A stretch of 64,000 nucleotides of DNA. Source: Candidatus Mediterraneibacter pullistercoris. GTDB lineage: Bacteria; Bacillota; Clostridia; Lachnospirales; Lachnospiraceae. How positions within the stretch are numbered: position 1 is the stretch's first letter; each line of letters begins with the position of its first letter. A program made the position numbers and the translations under genes. The notes under the pieces were generated by a model. That model searched no databases. It was given only the letters and a program-made list of their open reading frames with translations, and was not told the origin of the DNA. Below, piece by piece: positions 19,862 through 30,505 of the stretch. The stretch is from positions 1 to 64,000 of the forward strand of contig DXAU01000030.1 in the NCBI GenBank assembly GCA_019116885.1, in the 5' to 3' direction.

Positions 19862-21058
19862 CTACAGTCTCTTTGCGACCGCCCGGATAAACTCCTGGCT
19901 GTTTAATACGGTCGGATTTTCGATCGATGTGATAAGGGCCAGATCTTTTGTCATCTCCCCTGCCTCGATCGTATCGATGGTCGCTTGCTCAAGACGATCT
20001 GCAAATTCCATCAGTTCTTTATTGCCGTCAAGTTCTCCCCGTTTCCTGAGAGCTCCCGTCCATGCAAAGATGGTCGCCACAGAGTTGGTGGAAGTCTCCT
20101 CGCCTTTTAAGTGTTTGTAATAGTGGCGCTGTACCGTGCCGTGAGCCGCCTCATATTCATAGTAGCCTTCGGGAGATACGAGCACGGAGGTCATCATCGC
20201 AAGTGAGCCGAACGCTGAGGAGACCATATCGCTCATCACGTCCCCGTCGTAGTTCTTGCACGCCCAGATGTAGCCGCCTTCTGATTTCATGACACGCGCA
20301 ACCGCATCATCGATCAGTGTGTAGAAGTACTCAATGCCCGCCTCTTTGAATTTCGCATCAAATTCAGCATCATAGATCTCCTGGAAAATGTCTTTGAATG
20401 TATGGTCATATTTCTTGGAGATCGTATCCTTTGTGGCAAACCACAGATCCTGCTTTGTGTCAAGCGCATAGGAGAAGCAGCTCCTCGCAAAACTTGCAAT
20501 GGACTGATCTATGTTATGCATGCCCTGCACAATACCCGGACCGTCAAAGTCATGTACCAGTTCTTTCGTCTGTGTGCCGTCCTGAGCCGTGTAAACCAGC
20601 TCCACTCTGCCGGCACCCGGCACTTTCATCTCAGTTCCTTTGTACACATCGCCGTACGCGTGTCTTGCGATCGTGATCGGCTTCTTCCAGTTCTTCACGC
20701 ACGGCTCGATCCCTTTTACAACAATAGGCGCACGGAACACGGTCCCGTCAAGTATCGCGCGGATCGTTCCGTTGGGGCTCTTCCACATTTCTTTCAAGTC
20801 GTACTCGTCCATGCGGGCAGCATTCGGAGTGATTGTGGCGCATTTTACCGCAACTTTATATTTTTTTGTCGCAAGCGCGGAGTCAACCGTCACCTGATCG
20901 TCCGTCTCATTTCTGTGCTCAAGCCCAAGGTCGTAATACTCTGTTTTCAGATCGATGTACGGCAGGAGCAGTTCATCTTTTATCATCTTCCAGAGGATCC
21001 TTGTCATTTCATCTCCGTCCATCTCTACAAGTGGTGTTGTCATCTTGATCTTATCCAT
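19862..21058 (-). CDS. icd: NADP-dependent isocitrate dehydrogenase, eukaryote-like subfamily
   Basis: [63 protein letters not shown]. Confidence 0.93.
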   Translation of the reverse strand: MDKIKMTTPLVEMDGDEMTRILWKMIKDELLLPYIDLKTEYYDLGLEHRNETDDQVTVDSALATKKYKVAVKCATITPNAARMDEYDLKEMWKSPNGTIRAILDGTVFRAPIVVKGIEPCVKNWKKPITIARHAYGDVYKGTEMKVPGAGRVELVYTAQDGTQTKELVHDFDGPGIVQGMHNIDQSIASFARSCFSYALDTKQDLWFATKDTISKKYDHTFKDIFQEIYDAEFDAKFKEAGIEYFYTLIDDAVARVMKSEGGYIWACKNYDGDVMSDMVSSAFGSLAMMTSVLVSPEGYYEYEAAHGTVQRHYYKHLKGEETSTNSVATIFAWTGALRKRGELDGNKELMEFADRLEQATIDTIEAGEMTKDLALITSIENPTVLNSQEFIRAVAKRL

Positions 21059-21114
21059 CTCGCTTCTCCTCCTGATCTTTTGATTTTTCTGTCCGGTTCC
21101 TGATCTCCGGCATG

Positions 21115-21792
21115 TCAGTATCCTTGTTTTTTCAGATTCTGCATCACATGCATAATATGCTCGTTGGCGAGCTGTTCTGCCGTCTCCCCGTCCCGGTCGC
21201 GGATGGCGCGCAGGATCTGGCGGTGTTCTCTGATGGATCTTCTGGCGCGCTCCTCAGAGACAAAAGAGGTCTTTCTCGCCATCTGAACATAATTGTGAAA
21301 ATCCGTCAGCACACGGCTTAACATACGGCTTCCTGACGCCTCGTAAAGCGCTGCATGGAACCGCCCGTCCAATGCCGTCACCTGGTCGGTATTAAAACCG
21401 CTCTCCCGGTTCATCTGAAACTCTGAAAGAATCAGAGTTTCCTCCAGCTCGTCAAGCTGTTCATCCGTAATGTTCTCGGCTGCCCAGCGCGCACACAGTC
21501 CTTCAAGATACGAACGGATCATAAAGATATCCCAGATATCTTTATGGGTGATTCCCATTACATATGCTCCCCTGTTCGGGATGATCGTCACAAGCCCTTC
21601 CAGTTCAAGCTGGCGCAGGGCTTCTCTGACAGGCGTGCGGCTCACGCCCAGTTCCTTCCCGATCGTGTTCTCCCGGAGTTCGTCATTCTCTTTATATCTT
21701 CCTTTTAAGATATCCTCTCGTATCTTCTGAAAGACCCGCCCGCCGAGCGAATGTTCCTGATGATCTTCCATCGAATCCAGTCCTCCCGTCAT
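21115..21792 (-). CDS. GntR family transcriptional regulator (FCD/FadR-type)
   Basis: N-terminal w[35 protein letters not shown]-terminal FCD-like domain. Confidence 0.9.
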   Translation of the reverse strand: MTGGLDSMEDHQEHSLGGRVFQKIREDILKGRYKENDELRENTIGKELGVSRTPVREALRQLELEGLVTIIPNRGAYVMGITHKDIWDIFMIRSYLEGLCARWAAENITDEQLDELEETLILSEFQMNRESGFNTDQVTALDGRFHAALYEASGSRMLSRVLTDFHNYVQMARKTSFVSEERARRSIREHRQILRAIRDRDGETAEQLANEHIMHVMQNLKKQGY

Positions 21793-21846
21793 AATATCTC
21801 ATGCTGCAGGATGGCAGGCGCATCAAGACAGTAACGCGTCTGCCGC

Positions 21847-21864
21847 TTGTATAAGTGTATACAA
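21847..21864. promoter_or_regulatory. Candidate GntR operator TTGTATA-AGTG-TATACAA
   Basis: Perfect 7 bp inverted repeat upstream of gntR, downstream of a minus-strand TTGACA. Confidence 0.55.
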
Positions 21865-21885
21865 TTATACATCTTTTGTCAATAA

Positions 21886-21927
21886 AAAAGCCATATACGG
21901 TGAAACTTTACACAGTATATGGCTTTC
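21886..21927 (-). terminator. Terminator after serA
   Basis: Minus strand AGCCATATAC...GTATATGGCTTTTTTA. Confidence 0.85.
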
Positions 21928-21932
21928 CAGCC

Positions 21933-23093
21933 CTAGAGCACACGGACCTTGAGAACCCCATCCACGCTGGAGAGCTGCTGCGTGAGCTCCGGAGAGACTT
22001 CGGTATCCACATCGATCATCGTGTAGGCATACGCCTTACGGCTCTTGTTTGTCATGAGCGCGATATTCATATTCTTGTCAGCGAGAAGAGTTGTAAACTG
22101 CCCGAGCATATTCGGGATATTCCTGTGCAGAATCGTGATTCTCGGCCCTGCTTCTTTCTCACCCATATTGCAGTCCGGATAGTTGACGGAATGTGCGATA
22201 TTTCCATTTTCAAGGAAGTCCCTCACTTCATCCACTGCCATCCGCGCACAGTTATCCTCGGATTCCTCAGTAGAAGCCCCGAGATGCGGGATCACAATAG
22301 CTCCTCTTACCCCGACGATCTCTTTCGTCGGGAAATCTGTCACATAACTGCGGACTTTCTCTGAGACGAGCGCATCTACGATATCCTCCTGATTCACAAG
22401 TACGTCTCTTGCGAAATTGAGGATGACAACGCCGCTCTTCATAAGGCCGATGGCATTTTTATCGATCATTCCTTTCGTGTCATCCGTAGCCGGAACGTGG
22501 ATCGTGATATAGTCACATTCTTTATATATCTCATCCACAGTCTTCGCATGGTGGATGCTTCGCGAAAGATTCCATGCGGAATCAACGGATACGTAAGGAT
22601 CATATCCGTACACGTCCATGCCCAGGTGAACCGCTGCGTTGGCTACGAGCACCCCGATCGCTCCAAGTCCAATGACTCCCAGTTTCTTGTTCTGAAGCTC
22701 GGTCCCGGCAAATGCCTTCTTCTTCTTTTCTGTGATCTTGGCGATATCTCCGTCCTCTTCGTACTCCTGCACCCAGTTGATGCCGCCGATAATATCACGG
22801 GCAGCGAGCAGCATGCCTGCGATGACCAGCTCTTTTACTCCGTTCGCGTTAGCTCCGGGCGTGTTGAAAACTACAATCCCCTCTTCGGCGCACCTCTCGA
22901 GCGGGATGTTATTGACGCCTGCACCTGCCCGCGCGATCGCTTTCAGGCCGCTGCCAAACTCCATATCATGCATTTTGGCGCTGCGGACAAGAATTGCATC
23001 TGCTTCTTCGGCTTTGTCAGTACATGTGTAGTTTTCGTCCAGTTGCTTCAGTCCCTTGTCAGAGATCGGATTCAGGCAATGATATTTATACAT
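21933..23093 (-). CDS. serA: D-3-phosphoglycerate dehydrogenase with C-terminal ACT domain
   Basis: MYKYHCLNPISDKGLKQLDENY; ARAGAGVNNIPLERCAEEGIVVFNTPGANANGVKEL; ACT-like tail. Confidence 0.93.
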   Translation of the reverse strand: MYKYHCLNPISDKGLKQLDENYTCTDKAEEADAILVRSAKMHDMEFGSGLKAIARAGAGVNNIPLERCAEEGIVVFNTPGANANGVKELVIAGMLLAARDIIGGINWVQEYEEDGDIAKITEKKKKAFAGTELQNKKLGVIGLGAIGVLVANAAVHLGMDVYGYDPYVSVDSAWNLSRSIHHAKTVDEIYKECDYITIHVPATDDTKGMIDKNAIGLMKSGVVILNFARDVLVNQEDIVDALVSEKVRSYVTDFPTKEIVGVRGAIVIPHLGASTEESEDNCARMAVDEVRDFLENGNIAHSVNYPDCNMGEKEAGPRITILHRNIPNMLGQFTTLLADKNMNIALMTNKSRKAYAYTMIDVDTEVSPELTQQLSSVDGVLKVRVL

Positions 23094-23094
23094 C

Positions 23095-24177
23095 TCACAG
23101 ATTCTCCTCTTCAAATTTCTTCATGAATTCAACGAGTGCCGCAACGCCTTCATATGGCATTGCATTATATATGCTGGCGCGCATACCGCCCACAGTGCGG
23201 TGTCCTTTCAGATTTTCCAGTCCGGCTTCCTTCGCCTCTTTTACAAACTTTGCATCCAGATCCTCATCTCCCGTCACAAACGGAACGTTCATCAAAGAGC
23301 GGTCTTCAGGCACGACCGTACCTTTGAACAGTCTGCTCTGGTCGAGAAAATCATAAAGCAGTTTTGCTTTCTTCTCGTTTTTCTCTTTCATTGCTCCAAG
23401 GCCACCCTGGGATTTGATCCATTTGAACACTTTTCCGCACATATAGATCCCGTATGCCGGCGGCGTGTTATAGAGTGATTTGGCGTCTGCGTGCGTCTTG
23501 TATGCAAGCATAGTGGGCGTGCCGGGAAGCACATCCTCAGTGATCAGGTCCTCCCGGATAATGACGATGACAACTCCGGCCGGTCCGATATTCTTCTGGG
23601 CGCCGCCATAGATAATGCCATATTTCGTCACATCCACCGGCTCGGACAGAAAGCAGGAGGATACGTCGGCTACAAGCGTCTTCCCTTTTGTATCAGGAAG
23701 TTTTTTGAATTTGGTTCCGTAGATCGTGTTATTTTCGCATATGTATACGTAATCTGCATCCTCTGACACCGGAAGATCTGAACAGTCCGGTATGTAGGAG
23801 AACGTCTTATCCTCAGATGAGGCAATCCGGTTTACTTTCCCGTATTTTTCAGCTTCTTTGGCAGCTTTCTTTGCCCACTGTCCTGTAACGATGTAATCTG
23901 CCACACGATTCTTCATCAGGTTCATCGGTATCATGGCGAACTGCTGGGAAGCCCCGCCCTGCAGAAACAGCACTCTGTAATTATCCGGAATCCCCATCAG
24001 ATCTCTGATGTCCTGTTCCGCAGTGTCAATGATCTCTCCAAACGCTTTGGACCTGTGGCTCATCTCCATCACGGACATCCCTGTTCCGTGATAGTCGAGC
24101 ATCTCGGCTGCGGCTTCTCTTAATACTTCCTCGGGCAGGACTGCCGGTCCCGCCGAAAAGTTATACACTCTGCCCAT
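23095..24177 (-). CDS. serC: Phosphoserine aminotransferase
   Basis: MGRVYNFSAGPAVLPEEVL; ADVSSCFLSEPVDVTKYG. Confidence 0.96.
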   Translation of the reverse strand: MGRVYNFSAGPAVLPEEVLREAAAEMLDYHGTGMSVMEMSHRSKAFGEIIDTAEQDIRDLMGIPDNYRVLFLQGGASQQFAMIPMNLMKNRVADYIVTGQWAKKAAKEAEKYGKVNRIASSEDKTFSYIPDCSDLPVSEDADYVYICENNTIYGTKFKKLPDTKGKTLVADVSSCFLSEPVDVTKYGIIYGGAQKNIGPAGVVIVIIREDLITEDVLPGTPTMLAYKTHADAKSLYNTPPAYGIYMCGKVFKWIKSQGGLGAMKEKNEKKAKLLYDFLDQSRLFKGTVVPEDRSLMNVPFVTGDEDLDAKFVKEAKEAGLENLKGHRTVGGMRASIYNAMPYEGVAALVEFMKKFEEENL

Positions 24178-25849
24178 TTTTCATATCCTCCTCGTCAAAT
24201 ACTTCTTTGATGTCTGCACCTGGAGCGACCATCGGCCACACCTTGTCGTCACTGTCTATCTGGCAGTCGATCACAACCGGTCTGTTCATTGCGAGCGCTC
24301 TTGCAAATGCTTCTTTGAATTCCTCCCGGGTCGTCACACGGATACCGGCAGCGCCCATCGCTTCAGCGACTTTTGCAAAATCCACAGCATCTCTTAACAC
24401 AGTCGCAGAGTAGCGTTCATCGTAAAAGAGATCCTGCCACTGACGCACCATTCCGAGCACATGATTGTTCACCACGACTTCAATAACCGGGATATTATGA
24501 CGGACCGCTGTCGCAATCTCATTCATATTCATCCGGAAACACCCGTCTCCCGCGATATTGATGACTTTTTTGTCCGGAAGTCCTGTCTTTGCTCCCATAG
24601 CGGCGCCAAGGCCGTATCCCATCGTGCCAAGCCCGCCCGACGTAAGGAGTGTACGCGGCTTTGTATACTTGTAATACTGGGCCGCCCACATCTGATGCTG
24701 TCCGACTTCCGTCACGATAACAGCGTCGCCGTCTGTCTGACGATAGATCTCCTCTACGATAAAGGGACCTGTGAGCACATCCGGGTGATACTTCAGCGGG
24801 TATTCCGCCTTATATCTCTGTATCTTGTTCAGCCATTCGGAATGTTCCTGCTGCTTCAGCCTCCGGTTCAGTATCTTGAGCACCTCTTTGATATCCCCGA
24901 TGATCTCCTCGGAGACAATGATGTTCTTGTTGATCTCGGCCGGATCAATATCAATCTGCAGGATTCTGGCATTTTTCGCAAATGTCTCCGTGTTCCCCGT
25001 CACACGGTCGCTGAACCTTGCGCCGAGCACGACGAGCAGATCACACTCACTGACCCCATAGTTTGATGTTTTTGTCCCGTGCATACCGAGCATGCCGGTA
25101 TATCTGGGGTCTGTTCCGGGAAATGCTCCTTTTCCCATCAGCGTATCCGTGACAGGAGCGTCAAGCTTATCAACGAATTCCCTGATCTCGCTGCTCGCAC
25201 CGGAGAGTACCGCACCGCCGCCGACAAATACATAGGGACGTTCTGACGACTCAAGCATGTCGACCGCCCGCCTGATCCCCTCTTCATTGATATGCGGGTG
25301 ATCCGGAACATATTTCCCGAGTTCCTGATGCTCATACTCTGTGACCGCCGCTGTGACATCCTTGGGGATATCGATAAGGACAGGTCCTGGGCGTCCCGTC
25401 CTGGCGATCCGGAATGCCTTTCGGATCGTATCTGCCAGCTTCGTTACATCTTTTACGATAAAACTGTATTTTGTAATGGGCATCGTAATTCCTGTGATAT
25501 CGATCTCCTGGAAACTGTCTTTTCCAAGGAGAGATACGCCCACATTGCACGTGATGGCGACAATGGGAATGGAGTCCATATACGCGGTGGCAATGCCGGT
25601 GACGAGGTTCGTTGCGCCCGGTCCGCTCGTTGCAAGGCACACTCCGGTTTTCCCTGTCGCCCTTGCATAACCGTCTGCGGCATGTGCCGCCCCCTGCTCG
25701 TGAGAAGTCAGGATATGACGTATCTCATCCCGGTGTTTATACAGTTCATCGTAAACATTCAGGATCGCTCCGCCCGGATAACCGAATACGGTATCCACGC
25801 CCTGCTCCTTCAGACATTCTATCACTATCTCAGATCCGTTTAACTGCAT
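24161..25849 (-). CDS. ilvB: Acetolactate synthase, large (catalytic) subunit
   Basis: MQLNGSEIVIECLKEQGVDTVFGYPGGAILNVYDEL; TPP motif GDGCFRMNMNEIATAVRHNIPV. Confidence 0.95.
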   Translation of the reverse strand: MQLNGSEIVIECLKEQGVDTVFGYPGGAILNVYDELYKHRDEIRHILTSHEQGAAHAADGYARATGKTGVCLATSGPGATNLVTGIATAYMDSIPIVAITCNVGVSLLGKDSFQEIDITGITMPITKYSFIVKDVTKLADTIRKAFRIARTGRPGPVLIDIPKDVTAAVTEYEHQELGKYVPDHPHINEEGIRRAVDMLESSERPYVFVGGGAVLSGASSEIREFVDKLDAPVTDTLMGKGAFPGTDPRYTGMLGMHGTKTSNYGVSECDLLVVLGARFSDRVTGNTETFAKNARILQIDIDPAEINKNIIVSEEIIGDIKEVLKILNRRLKQQEHSEWLNKIQRYKAEYPLKYHPDVLTGPFIVEEIYRQTDGDAVIVTEVGQHQMWAAQYYKYTKPRTLLTSGGLGTMGYGLGAAMGAKTGLPDKKVINIAGDGCFRMNMNEIATAVRHNIPVIEVVVNNHVLGMVRQWQDLFYDERYSATVLRDAVDFAKVAEAMGAAGIRVTTREEFKEAFARALAMNRPVVIDCQIDSDDKVWPMVAPGADIKEVFDEEDMKNGQSV

Positions 25850-25856
25850 CCTGCTA

Positions 25857-27548
25857 TCAAGCTCCTTCCAAATCTTTCTTCTCTCCTGGTACTTCGAGGA
25901 CCGCTCCTCTGTTTCCCGATGTGACCATAGCGGCATATCTTGCAAGGTATCCGCTCTTTACTTTCGGCTCTCTCGGCTGCCATTTCGCTCTTCTCGCTGC
26001 CATCTCCTCGTCGGAGACATCGAGTTCCAGCCTGAATTCGGGAATATTGATCTTGATGATATCCCCTTCTTCGACAAGAGCGATCGGACCGCCCACAGCC
26101 GCCTCGGGTGAGACATGGCCGATGGAAGCTCCTCGGGAAGCCCCGCTGAAACGGCCGTCTGTTATAAGAGCCACCGTGGAACCGAGGCCGTATCCTGCAA
26201 TCGCAGAGGTCGGATTGAGCATCTCTCTCATGCCGGGCCCGCCCTTTGGCCCTTCATAGCGGATCACAATGACATCTCCGGGATTGATCCTTCCGCTCTT
26301 GATCGCCTCCGTCGCCTCTTCGTCGCTCTCAAAGATCCTTGCAGGACCTTCATGTACGAGCATCTCGTCGCAGACCGCAGAGCGTTTGACCACGCTGCCG
26401 CCCGGAGCCAGATTTCCTTTCAGAACAGCCAGCCCGCCTGTCTCACTGTACGGATTGTCGATCGGACGGATGACTTCCGGATTTAAGTTCTCACATCCGG
26501 CGATATTCTCTCCCACCGTCTTTCCTGTGACTGTCATGCAGTCCAGATTCAGAAGATTTTTCTTACTCAGCTCGTTCATGACGGCGTACACGCCTCCCGC
26601 CTCATTGAGGTCTTCTATATAAGTATGCCCTGCCGGCGCGAGATGACAAAGATTCGGCGTTCTCTCGCTGATACCATTTGCAAAATCGATCTCAAAATCC
26701 ATCCCGATCTCATGGGCGATGGCAGGGAGATGAAGCATGCTGTTCGTTGAACAGCCCAGAGCCATATCCACTGTAAGGGCATTGAGAATCGCATCTTCTG
26801 TCATGATGTCACGGGGTCTGATATTCTTTCTCACCAGTTCCATGACCTGCATGCCTGCATGTTTCGCAAGCTGCAGCCTTGCAGAATATACAGCCGGGAT
26901 CGTGCCGTTTCCCCGGAGTCCCATGCCAAGTGCTTCTGTCAGGCAGTTCATGCTGTTCGCCGTATACATACCGGAGCAGGAACCGCAGGTCGGACATGCC
27001 TTATTCTCGAATTCACAAAGTTCGGTGTCAGAAATCTTTCCTGCCGCGTGCGCTCCCACCGCCTCAAACATACTGGAAAGACTGGTGCGTCCTCCCGCCA
27101 CACGTCCTGCAAGCATTGGTCCGCCGCTTACAAAGACTGTAGGAATATTGACGCGTGCTGCCGCCATCAAAAGACCTGGTACATTCTTGTCGCAGTTCGG
27201 AATCATCACAAGACCGTCGAACTGGTGCGCCATGGCAAGCGCCTCTGTAGAGTCCGCGATCAGATCCCTTGTCACAAGGGAATATTTCATTCCGATATGG
27301 CCCATGGCAATCCCATCGCACACTGCGATGGCAGGTACCATGATGGGAGTTCCGCCTGCCATCGCGACTCCCATCTTGACCGCCTCTGTAATCTTGTCAA
27401 GATTCATATGTCCCGGCACAATCTCATTGTATGAACTGACCACGCCGATGAGCGGGCGGTCAAGCTCTTCCTGCGTCATCCCGAGCGCATTGAACAACGA
27501 ACGGTGTGGTGCCTGCTGTACGCCTTTTGTCACTGTATCACTTCTCAT
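25857..27548 (-). CDS. ilvD: Dihydroxy-acid dehydratase
   Basis: [43 protein letters not shown]. Confidence 0.97.
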   Translation of the reverse strand: MRSDTVTKGVQQAPHRSLFNALGMTQEELDRPLIGVVSSYNEIVPGHMNLDKITEAVKMGVAMAGGTPIMVPAIAVCDGIAMGHIGMKYSLVTRDLIADSTEALAMAHQFDGLVMIPNCDKNVPGLLMAAARVNIPTVFVSGGPMLAGRVAGGRTSLSSMFEAVGAHAAGKISDTELCEFENKACPTCGSCSGMYTANSMNCLTEALGMGLRGNGTIPAVYSARLQLAKHAGMQVMELVRKNIRPRDIMTEDAILNALTVDMALGCSTNSMLHLPAIAHEIGMDFEIDFANGISERTPNLCHLAPAGHTYIEDLNEAGGVYAVMNELSKKNLLNLDCMTVTGKTVGENIAGCENLNPEVIRPIDNPYSETGGLAVLKGNLAPGGSVVKRSAVCDEMLVHEGPARIFESDEEATEAIKSGRINPGDVIVIRYEGPKGGPGMREMLNPTSAIAGYGLGSTVALITDGRFSGASRGASIGHVSPEAAVGGPIALVEEGDIIKINIPEFRLELDVSDEEMAARRAKWQPREPKVKSGYLARYAAMVTSGNRGAVLEVPGEKKDLEGA

Positions 27549-27565
27549 ATCTCATTTCCTTTCTT

Positions 27566-28651
27566 TCATCTGATATATCCACAGATCCTGTCGCCCATCT
27601 CTTTCGTTCCGATCTGCCTCATGCCTGCGGACATGATATCTGCCGTGCGGTATCCGTCTCTGAGCACAGCGCTCACTGCATCTTCAACAGCCTGCGCCTC
27701 TTTGTCAAGGTCAAATGAATACCGGAGCATCATGGCCGCTGACAGAATCGTAGCGATCGGATTGGCAATTCCTTTTCCCGCAATATCAGGCGCCGAACCG
27801 CCGCTGGGCTCATAAAGCCCGAATTTCGTCTCATTTAAACTGGCGCTTGCAAGCATCCCGATGGATCCGGTCACCATGCTCGCCTCGTCTGAAAGAATGT
27901 CTCCGAACATGTTCTCCGTAAGGATGACGTCGAACTGGGCCGGGTCCTTTACAAGCTGCATGGCGCAATTATCGACAAGCATGTGTTCCAGAGTGACTTC
28001 CGGATAGTCCTCTGCCACCTCTTCTACGACTTTTCTCCAGAGTCTCGAGGAATCCAGGACATTTGCCTTATCCACGCTGGTTACTTTCTTTCTTCTCTTC
28101 ATTGCAATGTCAAACCCTCGTTTTGCAATGCGGCGGATCTCTGTCCCGCTGTATACAAGTTCGTCCTTCGCCACTGTCTCGCCGTCCACTTCCACAGTGC
28201 TTCTGTTCCCGAAATAAAGCCCGCCGGTCAGTTCTCTCATGATCATCATATCGAATCCCTTTTCAGCGATCTCAGCTTTGAGCGGGCAGGCTTCTTTTAA
28301 TTCCCTGTAAAGTACGGCCGGTCTCAGATTTGCGAACAGATTAAGTCCCTTTCTCAGCCCCAGGAGCCCTGCTTCCGGACGCTTTTCCGGTTCCAGTCTA
28401 TACCACGGAGAAGTTCTGGCATCTCCGCCGATAGATCCCATGAGGACTGCATCGCTCGCCCTGGCCTGTTCCAGTGTCTCTTCTGTCAACGGAACTCCGT
28501 TCGCATCGATAGACGCTCCCCCCATAAGGAGCTGGGTATAAGAAAAGGAATGTCCATAAGCCTCTGCGATCCTGTCAAGGACTTTTACCGCCTCATCTAC
28601 GATCTCCGGGCCAATGCCATCCCCTTTTATCACTCCAATCTTCATATTCAT
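27566..28651 (-). CDS. leuB: 3-isopropylmalate dehydrogenase
   Basis: [48 protein letters not shown]. Confidence 0.96.
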   Translation of the reverse strand: MNMKIGVIKGDGIGPEIVDEAVKVLDRIAEAYGHSFSYTQLLMGGASIDANGVPLTEETLEQARASDAVLMGSIGGDARTSPWYRLEPEKRPEAGLLGLRKGLNLFANLRPAVLYRELKEACPLKAEIAEKGFDMMIMRELTGGLYFGNRSTVEVDGETVAKDELVYSGTEIRRIAKRGFDIAMKRRKKVTSVDKANVLDSSRLWRKVVEEVAEDYPEVTLEHMLVDNCAMQLVKDPAQFDVILTENMFGDILSDEASMVTGSIGMLASASLNETKFGLYEPSGGSAPDIAGKGIANPIATILSAAMMLRYSFDLDKEAQAVEDAVSAVLRDGYRTADIMSAGMRQIGTKEMGDRICGYIR

Positions 28652-28687
28652 AGCCGCTCATCCTTCCAATTCAAAATGTTATTGTTT

Positions 28688-28716
28688 ATCATACCTCATT
28701 TCGATAAGCGTTTCAA
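28688..28716 (-). promoter_or_regulatory. Putative promoter of the leuB-ilvD-ilvB-serC-serA operon (TTGAAA-17-TATGAT)
   Basis: Minus strand hexamers at 28711-28716 and 28688-28693 with 17 nt spacing. Confidence 0.6.
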
Positions 28717-28728
28717 GTAGTACGGCCC

Positions 28729-28841
28729 AAAAAATAGAGGGCACTCTGAAATTCGTGTAACGAATCACCTGAAGTGTCGAAAGGCACATTCCGGGATTGT
28801 AAGCGGCCGCCAAGGTCCCGGACAAGCCCGGACTTTGCCCC
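28729..28841 (-). ncRNA. Unassigned structured intergenic element (multibranch fold plus U-tract on minus strand)
   Basis: Closing helix GGGGCA/UGCCCU, internal hairpins, followed by CUAUUUUUU; lies between the yajC terminator and the leuB promoter. Confidence 0.35.
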
Positions 28842-28851
28842 GCCGCCCACG

Positions 28852-28896
28852 CAAAAACCGGAGAGCCCTGTCTTCTTACACCAGGCTGCTCTCCGG
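28852..28896 (-). terminator. Rho-independent terminator downstream of yajC
   Basis: CCGGAGAGC...GCTCTCCGG followed by TTTTT on minus strand. Confidence 0.85.
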
Positions 28897-28922
28897 CTCC
28901 ACATTCTCATTCTATCTGCTCC

Positions 28923-29201
28923 CTACTCGGCGCTCGGTTTCTCAATCTGAGCGATCGCCGCTTTCTGCATCGGGATGCGGCAGTTCTTGTTGTTCCCGAA
29001 CTCTACGATCACGTCATCATCTGTGATATCGATGATCACCCCGTAGAATCCGCTTGTTGTCAGTGCTGTATCGCCTACTTCCATGGACGCCAGCATTGCC
29101 TGAATTCTCTTCTGTTCCTTTTTCTGAGGACGCATGAGCAGGAACCACATCAGTCCGATCACTACGACCCAAAGGATCAGCATACTAGCCATTTCACCCA
29201 T
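28923..29201 (-). CDS. yajC: Preprotein translocase subunit YajC
   Basis: MGEMASMLILWVVVIGLMWFLLMRPQKKEQKRIQAMLASMEVGD. Confidence 0.93.
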   Translation of the reverse strand: MGEMASMLILWVVVIGLMWFLLMRPQKKEQKRIQAMLASMEVGDTALTTSGFYGVIIDITDDDVIVEFGNNKNCRIPMQKAAIAQIEKPSAE

Positions 29202-29289
29202 AATGATATTTCCTCCTAACTTTCTATCCAGCAATAAGTCTACTATACACAAAAACTACAGTTTCTTCAAGTATCTTTTTGAAAAACTG

Positions 29290-30432
29290 TTACTTGCCGC
29301 TTTTGCGGCCCTGTGACATTGTGTCAAGCTTTCTCTTCTTGTACGCCGCAAATTCTCCCGCCTCGATAGCGCCGCGTATCTCTTCCATCATCGTGTTGTA
29401 AAAATACAGATTGTGGAGAACGCACAATCGCATCCCCAGCATTTCCTTCGCCTTGAGCAGGTGTCTGATATAAGCGCGGCTGTAACTCCTGCACGCGGGA
29501 CAGCCGCAGCCCTCCTCGATGGGGCGGTCGTCCAGCTCATATTTCGCATTGAACAGATTCAGTTTTCCCAGGTTCGTATAGACATGGCCGTGTCTCCCGT
29601 TCCGCGTCGGATATACGCAGTCAAAGAAATCAACGCCTCTCTCCACACCCTCCAGTATATTGGCCGGAGTCCCCACACCCATCAGGTATGTGGGCTTATT
29701 TTCAGGAAGATGGGGCACTGCCGCATCCAGTATACGGTACATCTCTTCATGGCTCTCGCCTACTGCGAGTCCGCCCACAGCATACCCGTCGAGATCCAGC
29801 TCTGCAATCTGCTGCGCATGGGCGATGCGGATATCCTCATAAACGCCCCCCTGGTTGATGCCAAAGAGCATCTGCCGGGGATTGATCGTGTCCGGAAGAG
29901 AGTTCAGCCTTGCCATCTCATCCCTGCACCGCTTCAGCCATCTCGTAGTGCGCGCCACCGAATCCTCAATATATTTCTTATCTGCCACGCTGGACGGACA
30001 CTCATCAAACGCCATAGCGATCGTGGAGGCAAGATTTGACTGGATCTGCATGCTCTCCTCAGGTCCCATGAATATCTTATGTCCGTCAATGTGGGAGTGA
30101 AAATGGACTCCCTCCTCTTTTATCTTCCGGAGAGACGCCAGAGAAAACACCTGAAATCCGCCGGAATCTGTAAGTATCGGTCTGTCCCAGTTCATGAACC
30201 GGTGCAGGCCGCCCAGCTTCTTCACTACTTCATCGCCCGGCCTGACGTGCAGATGATACGTGTTCGAGAGTTCCACCTGCGTCTTGATCTCCCTGAGATC
30301 GTCCGTTGACACGGCGCCCTTGATCGCAGCCGCAGTTCCCACGTTCATAAATACCGGCGTCTCTATGGTACCGTGTACCGTGTGAAGTCTTCCGCGCTTT
30401 GCCCGGCCGTCCTTTTTCAATATTTCATACAT
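29290..30432 (-). CDS. tgt: tRNA-guanine transglycosylase
   Basis: GGLHRFMNWDRPILTDSGGFQVFSL; C-terminal Zn-binding CGCPAC. Confidence 0.97.
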   Translation of the reverse strand: MYEILKKDGRAKRGRLHTVHGTIETPVFMNVGTAAAIKGAVSTDDLREIKTQVELSNTYHLHVRPGDEVVKKLGGLHRFMNWDRPILTDSGGFQVFSLASLRKIKEEGVHFHSHIDGHKIFMGPEESMQIQSNLASTIAMAFDECPSSVADKKYIEDSVARTTRWLKRCRDEMARLNSLPDTINPRQMLFGINQGGVYEDIRIAHAQQIAELDLDGYAVGGLAVGESHEEMYRILDAAVPHLPENKPTYLMGVGTPANILEGVERGVDFFDCVYPTRNGRHGHVYTNLGKLNLFNAKYELDDRPIEEGCGCPACRSYSRAYIRHLLKAKEMLGMRLCVLHNLYFYNTMMEEIRGAIEAGEFAAYKKRKLDTMSQGRKSGK

Positions 30433-30505
30433 ATGTCATCGATCACCTTATCCTGAATTTTCACTGTACCGTATGGTCCCACGCCCATATCCAAAGCACC
30501 GCTTA

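Noticed and set aside
26737-27573. 278 aa + strand ORF opposite ilvD
   Set aside because: Shadow ORF; ilvD is strongly supported.
28713-28910. 65 aa minus ORF upstream of leuB, considered as an attenuation leader peptide
   Set aside because: No Leu/Ile/Val run; crosses the yajC terminator and extends into the leuB promoter.
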